A model generated the notes under the pieces. It was not told the origin of the DNA and ran no database searches. It was given only the letters and a program-made list of their open reading frames with translations. This document shows, piece after piece, positions 38,737 to 48,461 of a DNA stretch of 64,000 nucleotides. This DNA is from Sporosarcina thermotolerans (GTDB lineage: Bacteria > Bacillota > Bacilli > Bacillales_A > Planococcaceae). The first letter of the stretch is position 1. Every line of letters begins with the position of its first letter. Location of the stretch: NCBI RefSeq assembly GCF_030067815.1, contig NZ_CP125968.1:995001-1059000 (forward strand), in the 5' to 3' direction. The position numbers and the translations under genes were made by a program.

Positions 38737-39673
38737 ATGGAAAGCGGTGGAAAGAAAGGAGTCGGAAAAAGATTTCCTTTACTTTTGGCAACGATGAAAG
38801 GCATCTCCCAGGTAATTTTAATCGAAAATTGGGTGACGGGTCTATTCATATTGACTGCAATCATGATTACCTCCCTACAACTTGGTTTGATGGCGTTTCT
38901 TTCGGCAGCGGTCGGCACGCTTTTCGGACGTTTAGGCGGTGGGAATCCGGCGATTGTTGAACGGGGGCTTTATGGATATAATTCCATGTTGACAGGGATG
39001 GCGCTCTTTCTGTTTTTAGAAGGGCCAGTGAGTTGGGGATTGCTTTATTCGGTGCGGTCATTTCGGCTGCAATTACTGCTTCGGTAATGAGATTTCTGCA
39101 GCCTGCCGGTATGCCGACATTGACATTTCCGTATATCGTGACAACATGGCTCTTCATGTTGTCTTCGTATCGATTCGAAGCATTTAAATTGACGGACGAA
39201 CTAATGCCGCAAAATGTATCGCACTGGAGTTAGAGATTGCCGGGGAAATCCATTGGTTAAGTGCTTTTTTTGACGGGGCCGGACAAATTTTCTTTCTGCA
39301 GGGGTTAGTTGCCGGATTGCTACTTTTTTTAGGAATCTTCATTGCGAGTTGGAAGATGGGGTTGTATGCGCTCGCCGGTAATTTCATCGGTATCTTTACC
39401 GCATACATACTTGGTGGTGAACATACGCTCATCGATGCAGGGCTGTACGGCTATAATGCTATTTTGACAGCGCTTGCTGTTGGGATAGTTTTCCGGGACG
39501 GTGCGAACCGGCTCTCGCGATACAGTGCGATAATCGCTTGCGTTGTGACGGTTGTGTTTATTGGAAGTGTCGATACCGTGCTTTTACCTTTCGGATTACC
39601 TGCTTTGACGATGCCGTTTGCTTTAAGTACTTCGATTTTTATAGGTGCACGGATGATGATGCGGCACACCTGA
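38737..39673 (+). CDS. urea transporter (frameshifted)
   Basis: Urea channel of the UT family (PF03253), about 312 residues, in two pseudo-symmetric halves: first half with RGLYGYNSMLTGMAL, second with AGLYGYNAILTALAVG. ATG 38737 follows AAGGGGAGC. Three reading pieces are joined by shifts at about 39036 (into LGIALFGAVISAAIT) and about 39222 (into ALELEIAGEIHWLSAFFDGAG). Passive urea uptake fits a ureolytic genus such as Sporosarcina; no urease genes lie in the window. Confidence 0.87.
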
Positions 39674-39688
39674 TAGGTCTTATTGCTA

Positions 39689-39739
39689 AAAATATGATGG
39701 TTTCCTAACTGCTTTTAATTAGGAAATCATCATATTTTT
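39689..39739 (+). terminator. intrinsic terminator after the urea transporter gene
   Basis: Long stem AAAATATGATGGTTTCCTAA / TTAGGAAATCATCATATTTT with T-run. Confidence 0.92.
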
Positions 39740-39917
39740 ATTATATTATGTATATTTACCATCTTTGGAATAATCAATAATTGATAACACTGTTATGTAG
39801 TTGAGAAATACTATCAATTTAAAAACATAATTCGGCTTAAAAATCGAATGAATTGTGCCATGTCACATCTCTGTAACTATTGATATAAAAGGTTTGTGAT
39901 GAATCAAAGTGTATCAG

Positions 39918-39946
39918 TTGACAAAATTCGACAACTAAATGATAAT
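39918..39946 (+). promoter_or_regulatory. sigma-A promoter of ahpC
   Basis: TTGACA (39918-39923), 17-bp spacer, GATAAT (39941-39946). Confidence 0.82.
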
Positions 39947-39956
39947 GAATATGTAA

Positions 39957-39971
39957 TTAGAATTATTATAG
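39957..39971. promoter_or_regulatory. PerR-like box upstream of ahpC
   Basis: TTAGAATTATTATAG matches 13 of 15 positions of the PerR consensus TTATAATNATTATAA and lies just downstream of the -10, where PerR represses peroxide-response genes. Confidence 0.7.
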
Positions 39972-40068
39972 TTAAGCAGCAAGATCTACAACTTTTTTAT
40001 TGCTGGGGTTAGGTTTTGATGAAATGACCTAAACTAACTATGATTAAATCAATAGGAGGAATTTTTAC

Positions 40069-40637
40069 ATGTCATTAATCGGAAAAGAAATACTACCATT
40101 CAAAGCGTCAGCTTACAATAGCGGTACAGGTGAGTTCATCGATGTAACTCATGAGAACCTAAAAGGCCAATGGAGCATCGTTTGCTTCTATCCTGCAGAC
40201 TTCACATTCGTTTGCCCAACTGAGCTTGAGATCTTCAAGATCAATATGCAACACTAAAACAACTTGGCGCTGAAGTTTACTCCGTTTCAACGGACACACA
40301 CTTTACACATAAAGCTTGGCACGATCATTCAGATGTGATCAGCAAGCTGGAATATATTATGATCGGTGACCCTTCACAAACGATTTCACGTAACTTCGAC
40401 GTTCTTGATGAAGAAGCGGGCCTTGCACAACGCGGTACGTTCCTTATCGATCCAGACGGCATTGTTCAAACAGTTGAAATCAATGCGGACGGTATCGGAC
40501 GCGACGCAAGCGTTCTTGTCGACAAAATCAAAGCTGCACAATACGTTCGTAACAACCCAGGTGAAGTTTGCCCTGCAAAATGGAAAGAAGGCGAAGAAAC
40601 ACTTAAGCCAAGCCTTGACCTTGTAGGTAAAATCTAA
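40069..40637 (+). CDS. ahpC: alkyl hydroperoxide reductase peroxiredoxin AhpC (frameshifted)
   Basis: Typical 2-Cys peroxiredoxin, about 188 residues. Peroxidatic Cys in [11 protein letters not shown], resolving Cys in [15 protein letters not shown]. Break near 40226: one G after GAG restores [21 protein letters not shown]. Reduces H2O2 and organic peroxides, using AhpF as reductant. AGGAGGAATT ribosome site. Cytosolic and highly expressed; codon use is biased as in groEL. Confidence 0.95.
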
Positions 40638-40662
40638 TTTCACTACATGAATGATAACAGGG

Positions 40663-40702
40663 AAGGCCCCTCCCTTTTAAGGGAAAGGGGCCCTTTGTTT
40701 TT
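40663..40702 (+). terminator. terminator or attenuator after ahpC
   Basis: GGCCCCTCCC / GGGAAAGGGGCC stem with T-run; separates ahpC from ahpF. Confidence 0.85.
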
Positions 40703-40722
40703 TAATGGATATTGGTGGATGT

Positions 40723-40794
40723 CTTAGATTTTGAATCGAGGCCAGTACGCTACTGGACTGCAAACGCGCTTCTTAATTCGATTCAAAATCTAAG
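40723..40794. repeat. 17-bp inverted repeat with inner hairpin between ahpC and ahpF
   Basis: CTTAGATTTTGAATCGA (40723-40739) and its exact complement TCGATTCAAAATCTAAG (40778-40794). The enclosed 38 nt include the hairpin CCAGTA-CGC-TACTGG (40742-40756). The RNA would form a long stem with an inner stem-loop. No T-run follows, so it is not a simple terminator. Confidence 0.8.
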
Positions 40795-40846
40795 GCGTTC
40801 AAGCCGAGTTTTTTATAGATAAAGTACAAGTCGAGGAGTAGATTAC

Positions 40847-42372
40847 ATGTTAGAAGCAAATATAAAAGCACAATTAGCCCAGTATCTTGAATTGATGGAG
40901 GGCGATGTCCATCTGAAAGTTAGTGTTGGTGAAGACAAAGTGTCACGCGAAATGGCGTCGCTTGTAGATGAATTAGCTACGATGTCAACACATATTAAAG
41001 TAGAATTAGTAGACTTGGAAAGAACACCAAGCTTTACTGTAAACCGTCCTGGAGAAGAAACAGGCATTACATTTGCTGGTGTCCCACTTGGCCATGAGTT
41101 CACATCATTGGTTCTTGCTTTACTGCAAGTAAGTGGTAGAGCTCCAAAAGTGGATGATAAAGTGATCGAGCAAGTGAAAAATATTAAAGATACATTACAC
41201 TTTGATTCATATATTAGCTTGAGCTGTCAAAACTGCCCCGAGGTTGTACAAGCACTTAACCTTATGAGCGTGTTGAACCCTAACATCACGCATACGATGA
41301 TTGATGGTGCGGCGTTTAAAGAAGAAGTTGAAAGCAAAAACATTCTTGCTGTTCCGACTGTATACCTTAACGACGAGCCGTTCTCAAATGGCCGTAAAAC
41401 GATTGAAGAGATCCTTGCTGAACTTGGAAACGGACCGGATGCATCTGAATTTGAGGATAAAGAACCGTTTGATGTACTTGTTGTCGGTGGTGGTCCAGCG
41501 GGAGCGAGTGCCGCAATTTATGCGGCTCGTAAAGGGATTCGCACAGGTATTGTTGCAGATCGTTTCGGAGGACAAATTTTGGATACGGCTGCAATTGAGA
41601 ACTTCATTAGTGTGAATCACACGGAAGGTCCGAAGCTTGCGGCAAGCCTTGAAGAGCATGTAAAAGAATATAATATCGACATTATGAACTTGCAACGTGC
41701 GAAACGTCTCGAGAAGAAAGACTTTACGAGATTGAATTGGAAAACGGTGCAGTTCTAAAGAGTAAATCCGTTATCCTTTCAACGGGTGCAAGCTGGAGAA
41801 ATATCGGAGTTCCTGGAGAAAAAGAATTCAGAAATAAAGGCGTCGCTTACTGCGTGCACTGTGATGGTCCATTATTTGAAGGTAAAAACGTTGCGGTTGT
41901 TGGTGGCGGAAACTCCGGTATTGAAGCGGCAATCGACCTTGCAGGTTATACTACTCATGTAACAGTACTTGAATTCAACTCCGAGTTGAAAGCTGATTCT
42001 GTTTTACAAGAGCGCTTACGTAGCCTGCCGAATGTCACTGTCGTAACGAATGCTCAAACGAAAGAGATTACGGGAACGGATAAAGTAAACGGTGTTACGT
42101 ATGTTGAACGCGAAACAGGTGAAGAAAAGCATATTGAGATTGCCGGAATCTTCATCCAAATCGGTCTTGTACCAAATACAGCTTGGCTCGGCGACTCCGT
42201 TGAGCGCAATAAATTCGGTGAAATCCTTGTTGATAAGCGCGGTGCAACGAATGTTCCTGGCGTATTTGCAGCAGGAGACTGCTCGGACAGCCCGTTCAAG
42301 CAGATTATCATCTCCATGGGATCCGGCGCAACTGCTTCATTAGCTGCGGTTGATTATCTTGTAAGAAATTAA
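40847..42372 (+). CDS. ahpF: alkyl hydroperoxide reductase subunit F (frameshifted)
   Basis: NADH-dependent flavoprotein that reduces AhpC, about 508 residues. N-terminal double thioredoxin-like domain with SCQNCPE; FAD motif [19 protein letters not shown]; redox pair CVHCDG; NADH motif [13 protein letters not shown]-terminal [10 protein letters not shown]. One break near 41719: restoring a base gives [15 protein letters not shown]. Start ATG 40847 behind GAGGAG. Usually co-expressed with ahpC. Confidence 0.94.
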
Positions 42373-42383
42373 TTGAAGACACC

Positions 42384-42415
42384 AACCAACCGGTTATCGC
42401 CGGTTGGTTTTTTTA
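42384..42415 (+). terminator. intrinsic terminator after ahpF
   Basis: AACCAACCGG / CCGGTTGGTT stem with seven T. Confidence 0.93.
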
Positions 42416-42428
42416 CGTCCTTTATATG

Positions 42429-42519
42429 ATATTGGTCAGTTTCGGAAAGTTATCGGTCAGTTTCGAAGGTTTATCGTTCACTTTGAACTCGTTATCGGTC
42501 AATGTCACAAAGTTATCGT
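42429..42519. repeat. 21-bp periodic intergenic array
   Basis: Four imperfect 21-bp units beginning TTATCGGTCA / TTATCGTTCA (starts near 42449, 42470, 42491 and 42512), preceded by a variant at 42430. No open frame is supported in 42416-42640. Confidence 0.75.
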
Positions 42520-42645
42520 CGTTTCATGACCTTCGAACTACCTTAATTATGCCTTCCTTTACCTTATGGATAAGTAAGTTCCAGGAAAAAGCTTGCGGCG
42601 AAATTATGCGATTCTATTTACGATTAATCTGTAGTATCTTTACAG

Positions 42646-43359
42646 GAAATCTATCTTTATGAAAATAAAATCGTAAAAGTTTTTAAGGATTATTTGCCAC
42701 CAACCGAATCGTCTTATGAGGCGGATAAACAGCGGTTTGCTCATTCATGTGGACTTTCAGTTCCACAAGTTTTAGATGTCACGAAAATAGACGGAAAACA
42801 AGCGATCGTTATGGAATATATCAAAGGGAAAACAATTGGGGAATTGTTCCTTGAAAACATGGAGCTGGCGGAGTATTACATAGACATCTCCATTGATATA
42901 CAGCGAGAAATTCATGAGATTCATGCCGATTCACTTGAATCAATGTCCCAAAAATTACGTCATAAACTTGAGTCAGCCCCTCAACTCGAAAATAGGCAAA
43001 AAGAGAAGTTACTAAAGAAGTTGGATTCGATGACGTATGAAAAAATGCTTTGCCATGGGGATTTTCATTTGTTGAATTTAATTATGTCGGAAGATCAAGT
43101 GACGATTATCGATTGGGTGGATGCGAGTGCAGGAGATATCCGCGCTGACGTGTGCCGGACGTATCTTTTGTATTCAGAACTTTCGTCGGAAGTGGCCGAA
43201 CTCTATTTACGGTTGTATTGTGAAAGACCGGATTGAAGAAAGATGCTATTTTGCAATGGTCACCGATTCTTGCGGGGAGCTAGACTAACTGAGAACGTAT
43301 CCATGGAAAGCACGGAGCGTCTATTAGATATAGTGAATCACTACTGTCCTGTAGAGTGA
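42646..43359 (+). CDS. aminoglycoside phosphotransferase (APH)-family kinase, 5' end unclear, frameshifted
   Basis: Kinase-like fold: EIYLYENKIVKVFKDYLPP (N-lobe lysine region), IVMEYIKGKTIGELF, the catalytic loop MLCHGDFHLLNLI and metal site VTIIDWVDASAGD. The upstream glycine-rich loop is not readable, so the 5' end is damaged or shifted. At the 3' end another frame gives GLKKDAILQWSPILAG, then LTENVSMESTERLLDIVNHY and TGA 43357-43359. Substrate unknown; many such proteins are not resistance enzymes. Confidence 0.72.
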
Positions 43360-43461
43360 TTTGCAGGTACGACAAATGCATAAAATGAATGAAGAAGCCA
43401 ACCAATTCGACATTAGGTTGGCTTATATTGAATTACCATAAATACGTGGCGAATAGGCACC
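43360..43461 (+). repeat. dispersed terminator-repeat, degenerate (copy F)
   Basis: Starts directly at the phosphotransferase stop; contains AAATGCATAAAATGAATGAAG, hairpin GAAGCCAACC / GGTTGGCTT and right part TTGAATTACCATAAATACG with GAATAGGCACC. Confidence 0.6.
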
Positions 43462-43478
43462 GACAAAAGTACCTGCTG

Positions 43479-43982
43479 TTACACTGTTGGCACAGGAGCG
43501 CCGAACGCTTTCCATTCTTCTCGCGCTGGACCATACACACCGTAAACAGGCAGTCCAGCTTGGCGCATGAGCACTGTCATTTGTCCACGATGGTGCGTTT
43601 GGTGAGACATGACAATACCGAGTACAGTACCGACTGACCATTGTTGTCCGTACATCTCTTTCATCTCGGAAAGAGAGTTGTCCGTCCATTGTTCTTTGAT
43701 TGCGGCGATGATTGCTTCATTCACAGTGCGATAGGCTTCAGCAATCTCAGACGCTGATTCCGGAAGTGGCAAATTATGATTCGTAGCCTCGAACTCGAGG
43801 TCTGTGCGCGACATCATGTCGCCAAGTGCTGTCACGATATGCCAAGCGACTCGACCGAGCGTGCGGTCTTCAGGCGAAACCTCCGTGCTCAGTGATTCAT
43901 CCGTCAATGTGTCCAGTAATTTCTGTGTAGAATTACTTTCATGTTCCCAAAGAGTAAAAAAATCTTCAACCGTCGTAAACAT
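43479..43982 (-). CDS. DinB-family protein
   Basis: Four-helix-bundle protein of the DinB/YfiT superfamily, 167 residues, intact. Metal-binding histidines are visible in VAWHIVTALGDMM and in SHQTHHRGQMTVLMRQAGLP, the family signature. Some members are bacillithiol-dependent transferases; the role here is unknown. Confidence 0.87.
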   Translation of the reverse strand: MFTTVEDFFTLWEHESNSTQKLLDTLTDESLSTEVSPEDRTLGRVAWHIVTALGDMMSRTDLEFEATNHNLPLPESASEIAEAYRTVNEAIIAAIKEQWTDNSLSEMKEMYGQQWSVGTVLGIVMSHQTHHRGQMTVLMRQAGLPVYGVYGPAREEWKAFGAPVPTV

Positions 43983-44060
43983 ACTAACATCTCCTTTATA
44001 GTCATTCCTTTACTGCTTCGTGAAATGTCTATCAAACTCCTTCTTTGCCCTAAAATTCCT

Positions 44061-44122
44061 GATTGCATATAAAGAATGAAGAAGCTAACCACTCAACATT
44101 TGGATAACTTCTTTTGTTTAGA
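44061..44122 (+). repeat. dispersed terminator-repeat, core only (copy G)
   Basis: ATTGCATATAAAGAATGAAG, GAAGCTAACCACTCAACATT and TGGATAACTTCTTTTG match the core of copy D; both ends are lost. Confidence 0.5.
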
Positions 44123-44301
44123 AGAATTATTTTGTCATCAATAAATTTGTCCAAATTGTGAACTCGCTATGAGGAAAATAAAAAATAGTACTTACATCGG
44201 CGAGAAAATTCCTGATATAGTTAGAATCCTGTTGAGCTAATTGGATGGTTTTGTATACAAAAACGTCAACAGATCATTATGCATTGAAGGAGTTTTATCA
44301 A

Positions 44302-45715
44302 GTGAGTACATCATCAACACCCAAGCAACAATTCAAAAATGGTCCGATCATGGCGGCACTTCTAGTAGCTGGTTTTGTAGGACTATTTAGTGAGACGGCT
44401 TTGAATATTGCTTTCGTAGAATTAAGTTCGATTTTCAAGATTGACCCTACAACGGTTCAATGGTTAGCAACAGGCTATTTCTTAACATTGGGGATTTTAG
44501 TGCCTGTATCAGGTATCCTAATGCAAAAATTTACGACCCGCCAAATGTTTATAACTTCTGTAGTTCTTCTCCTCGTAGGAACAGTATTAGCGGCAGTAGC
44601 TCCGGTATTTGGTGTACTCCTCGTAGGACGTGTTATTCAAGCAGCTGGACTCGCGATTAACTTACCGTTGACACAAAACGTCATTTTTACTATTTTCCCG
44701 CCGAATAAGCGAGGCGCTGCGATGGGCGTTATGGGATTAGTCATGTTGGCTGGTCCATCACTTGGTCCAACAGTAGCGGGTCTTATTTTAGATACACTTT
44801 CGTGGCATTATATTTTCTGGGTTACTGTACCTTTCTTGCTGTTTTCATTAATCTTCGGATTCATATATTTACCGAATGTCAATGAAATCCGCAAAGTTTC
44901 GATAGATGCATTATCTGTTATTCTTTCGACGATTGGATTCGGTGGTATCGTTTACGGCTTCAGTGTATCAGGCGTTGAAGGTTGGACAAGTGGAACGGTT
45001 CTTGGAGCAATTATTGTCGGGTGTTAGCGATTATCCTTTTTGCGATTCGACAAATGAAAATGGAACATCCAATGATGAATTTAAGAGCATTCCGTTATCC
45101 ACTTTTCGTTTTAGGCGTCATCATGAGTTTCATCACATTCTTTAATATGCTGTCGATGCTTGTCATTTTGCCGATGTATATGCAAATGGCTCTTGTCATT
45201 GCAGCATTTACAACAGGACTTATCTTGTTGCCGGGTAGCTTGTTGAATTGTATTCTCGCACCCATCATTGGCCGTTTATTCGACACATATGGTCCGCGAG
45301 CGGTCATAACACCGGGAACCGTTATGGTAGCCCTTGGTTATGCAAGCTATACGCAATTCGGTACAGATACGGCGTTATGGATCATTGTCGTAACGTTTAT
45401 CGTCATGATGCTTGGAATTGGGCAGTGCTTGCTTCCGTACAGACAAACACGCTAAACTCCCTGCCGCGTCAGTTTTATCCTGACGGAATTGCTATTACGC
45501 AAACGATCCAGCAAGTCGCTGGTGCAATTGGGATTGCAGTAATCGTCTCCATATTTACTGCGAAAAAGAATAGTTACATGGAAACAGTTGCGAATGTACC
45601 GACGGAAGCTGCAGCTTCTGGTTCATCAATGGTCTTCACAATCGGTTTAGTATTAGCGGTCATCAATATTATCCTGTCTCTATTTTTGAAAAAGCCCGCT
45701 TCCACTATTCAATAA
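44302..45715 (+). CDS. MFS multidrug transporter, DHA2 (EmrB/QacA) type (frameshifted twice)
   Basis: Drug:proton antiporter of about 472 residues and probably 14 helices. Motifs: TVQWLATGYFLTLGILVPVSG, LVGRVIQAAGLAINLPLTQN and the motif C region MLAGPSLGPTVAGLILD. GTG 44302 has AAGGAG upstream. Breaks at GGG 45019-45021 (one G gives VGVLAIILFAI) and GGG 45420-45422 (one G gives GIGAVLASVQTNTLN); the frame then ends at 45715 (LKKPASTIQ). Confidence 0.9.
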
Positions 45716-45761
45716 GTATTTGGGAGCATATTAAGAAGAAGTCAACATTTATTGAATGAGA

Positions 45762-45796
45762 AGCTAATCGGGTAAATAACCCCGGTTGGCTTTTTT
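45762..45796 (+). terminator. intrinsic terminator after the MFS gene
   Basis: AGCTAATCGGG / CCCGGTTGGCT stem with six T. Confidence 0.8.
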
Positions 45797-45888
45797 GTTG
45801 AAACTTAAAAGAACATGTACCGTATAGTAGGTTCAAAGAAAGTTTAGTGGAAATTGCCTTTTACTATAGAAAAGGGGGTACAAAAAAG

Positions 45889-46793
45889 ATGTTTGGGATA
45901 ATTTTTTCAATCACCATGCTCATAGTACTGCCGGTTGCTTTCATTGGGGTACTGTGGAAAGCGTCATTTAAGACAAAGTTGGAGTGGTTATTGGATGCTT
46001 TGACTACGGCTGTGTTACTTGTTTGGCTGTTCCAGTCTGGCAATTGGAGCTGGGTCGGTTATTTTTTCCGCTACTTATGGTTAGGTCTATTTATCATTGC
46101 TTTAGTTATTTCATGGAAAAAGATACGCAGTTTACCGTTCACTGCAAAGTACGAAAAAAGCCAGAAAAGATCGATTGGTATCCATGTCTTCCTATTGTTC
46201 GTTTTCGGCGCATATAACACATTCGTATTTCCGAGTTACACCGTCGATGAAGAGGCAATTGAGCTGGCATTCCCACTTAAACAAGGAACATATTTTATCG
46301 GTCATGGCGGAAATAGTGTGCAATTGAATTACCATCATGCATACGAGAGTCAGAAGTTCGCGTTGGATGTTCTGAAGTTGAATAAAATCGGAACACGTGC
46401 AAGTGGCCTTTATCCGAAAGATTTATATAAATACGCCATCTATGGGGATGAACTATACAGCCCATGCAATGGAAAAGTTGTCGAATCAAGGAACGACCTA
46501 CCGGACCTGACGCCACCAGAAATGAATCCGGAAAATCCGGAAGGGAACTATGTTGCCTTAGTGTGCGAGCAACATGAAGCTACGATTTTCCTCGCGCATA
46601 TGCAATATGGAAGTGTTAATGTTACTGAGGGCGAAGAAGTGAAAAAGGGTCAGCTTCTTGGGATGGTCGGCAACTCTGGAAATACGAGCGAGCCGCACTT
46701 GCACATTCATGCTGAATTGGATGGAAAGGCGTGCCAATTACGTTTAATAATCGATTTTTGGTGAGGAATAGCTTAATGAGAACAGAGAAGTGA
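45889..46793 (+). CDS. M23-family metallopeptidase with N-terminal membrane segments (3' frameshift)
   Basis: About 301 residues. Four hydrophobic segments occupy roughly residues 1-110, followed by an extracellular LytM-type zinc peptidase with H in NYHHAYESQKFALDVL, the D of that motif and HLHIH near the end. GMVGNSGNTSEPHLHIHAE is the family signature. The last part is out of frame: one A near 46727 restores GKGVPITFNNRFLV and a TGA at 46791-46793. Probably a cell-wall endopeptidase or regulator. Confidence 0.85.
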
Positions 46794-46872
46794 AAAACGA
46801 TTTCTGCTATTTGTTATTGCGAATGGCAGACACCTGTTTTAGGTAGGGACATAGGATAAGAAGATTAGGATA

Positions 46873-47429
46873 ATGAAAGGATTGAGAACGATTTATAATT
46901 ACCCTACTATGATTCCGGTCTATCTTGTCCCAATGACCATGCCCAAGGGATGCCCGTTCAATGGTCACAGCCAAACACACAATGGCAAGCGGGCGGTAAT
47001 ATGTCGATTCCGTTGCAAGATTATGGACCAAACCCATTTGTTGTTAATATGATGGCGGCAGCAATTCAAAACAATAATTATCGAACTGCTTTTTGGACTG
47101 GAAAACATTTTCAGATCACGTTAATGAGCATCAATGTCGGGGACGATATAGGATTGGAAATCCATCCGGATACAGACCAACTCATCTATATTGAACAAGG
47201 CCAGGGGCTTGTTCAAATGGGGCCAAGTAAGGACAATCTGAATTTTGTTCGAAACGCATCCGTGAATTCTGCGGTAGTAGTGCCGGCCGGAACATGGCAT
47301 AATGTTACAAATACAGGACCTACTCCATTGAAACTATTTGTACTTTACGCCCCTCCTCACCATCCATTTGGGACATTTCATGCGACAAAGGCGATTGCTG
47401 AGGAAGAAGAAAAAGGATATGGACAATGA
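46873..47429 (+). CDS. cupin-domain protein (N-terminal frameshift)
   Basis: Mannose-6-phosphate-isomerase-like cupin. The cupin core reads GDDIGLEIHPDTDQLIYIEQG and VVVPAGTWHNVTNTG, with the metal histidines, and the tail APPHHPFGTFH is typical of this Bacillales family. The main frame starts at 46950. One G added to GGG 46947-46949 joins it to upstream codons MIPVYLVPMTMPKG, extending it to ATG 46909 or ATG 46873. Function unknown; cytosolic. Confidence 0.83.
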
Positions 47430-47441
47430 ACGAATGCTACC

Positions 47442-47480
47442 GCCACCCATGCAATTCTAAATGCATAGGTGGCTGTTTAC
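47442..47480 (+). terminator. intrinsic terminator after the cupin gene
   Basis: GCCACCCATGCA / TGCATAGGTGGC stem, then TTTACTTTTTATT. Confidence 0.8.
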
Positions 47481-47495
47481 TTTTTATTCCACGGA

Positions 47496-47642
47496 ATGGA
47501 CCTTGGCAGGAGAAGAATGGACCTCGGCATAGAAAGAATGAGCTCTTATGGAGAAGAATGGACCTTGGCATAGAAAGAATGAGCTCTTATGGAGAAGAAT
47601 GGACCCTTGTAGAAAAGAATGGCCCTTTGTTCGATAGTATGC
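47496..47642. repeat. 41-bp periodic intergenic array
   Basis: Units of GAATGGACCTTGGCATAGAA plus GAATGAGCTCTTATGGAGAA at 41-bp spacing (GGACC at 47519, 47560, 47601), with partial units on both sides. Confidence 0.8.
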
Positions 47643-47734
47643 CCCTAAGAAATCCTTATCTATAAAATAAGGGGCAGCTGGGCACATTGTTCAATAGAAG
47701 ACATTTGCTTTTAACAAAGGGGAAGTGGAGGAAA

Positions 47735-48445
47735 TTGAAAATCTATCCTGTACATCCGCTTACTATCAATCCCAGCGAATTCATTTCCATTCAGGAAAAG
47801 TTGGCGGCACAGGTTGATGTCAGCCGACAAATATACTTCCATGATATCCAGACCGTGGCTGGTGTAGATGTGGCCTATTCAAACGCGAATGGAAAAGAGA
47901 TGGGGTTCTGTCATATCGCGGTTTTCGACCTCTCTACAATGGAAATCATGGAGAGAGCAGAAAGTCTCGGCCATATCACAGTTCTATACATGCCGGGCTT
48001 TCTTGCATTCCGCGAACTTCCATTGATCATCGAGGCGGCGAGTCAGTTGAAGAATTCACCTGACCTCTTTCTATTTGACGGCAATGGAATACTGCATCCA
48101 AGAAGGATGGGAATCGCAACTCATGCTTCATTTTTTCTTGGAATCCCGACTATCGGCGTTGCAAAAACGTATTTTAAAGTGGGTGATTCGGAATTGACGG
48201 AGCCCGATCAAGAGAAAGGCAGCTTTACAGATATAATAGAAAGCGGAGAAATAATCGGCCGGGTGCTTCGGACATCAGAAAGCGTAAAACCAGTCTTTAT
48301 TTCTCCTGGTAATCAAATTGACATGGACTCCTCGACAAGGATAGCTCTTGCGCTGACAGGGTATGAAAGTCGACTGCCCATTCCTGTTCGCGAAGCAGAT
48401 ATTGCGGCAAGGGTTATGCGACAAAAATGGCGGGAGGATCAATGA
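47735..48445 (+). CDS. nfi: endonuclease V
   Basis: Deoxyinosine-directed repair endonuclease. Catalytic residues are visible: Asp in VAGVDVAYS, Glu in FLAFRELPLI, Asp in LFLFDGNGILHPRRMGIATH, and the PTIGVAKTYF block. About 236 residues, intact. The start is uncertain: TTG 47735 lies only three bases after GGAGG, and an upstream TTG frame extends to 47687. Stands alone between the cupin and a convergent deacetylase. Confidence 0.92.
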   Translation: MKIYPVHPLTINPSEFISIQEKLAAQVDVSRQIYFHDIQTVAGVDVAYSNANGKEMGFCHIAVFDLSTMEIMERAESLGHITVLYMPGFLAFRELPLIIEAASQLKNSPDLFLFDGNGILHPRRMGIATHASFFLGIPTIGVAKTYFKVGDSELTEPDQEKGSFTDIIESGEIIGRVLRTSESVKPVFISPGNQIDMDSSTRIALALTGYESRLPIPVREADIAARVMRQKWREDQ

Positions 48446-48461
48446 TGAACCAATTGGTTTA

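Noticed and set aside
39934..39953. Fur box upstream of ahpC
   Set aside because: Only the TGATAAT half fits and it overlaps the -10 sequence; the PerR-like box is the better match.
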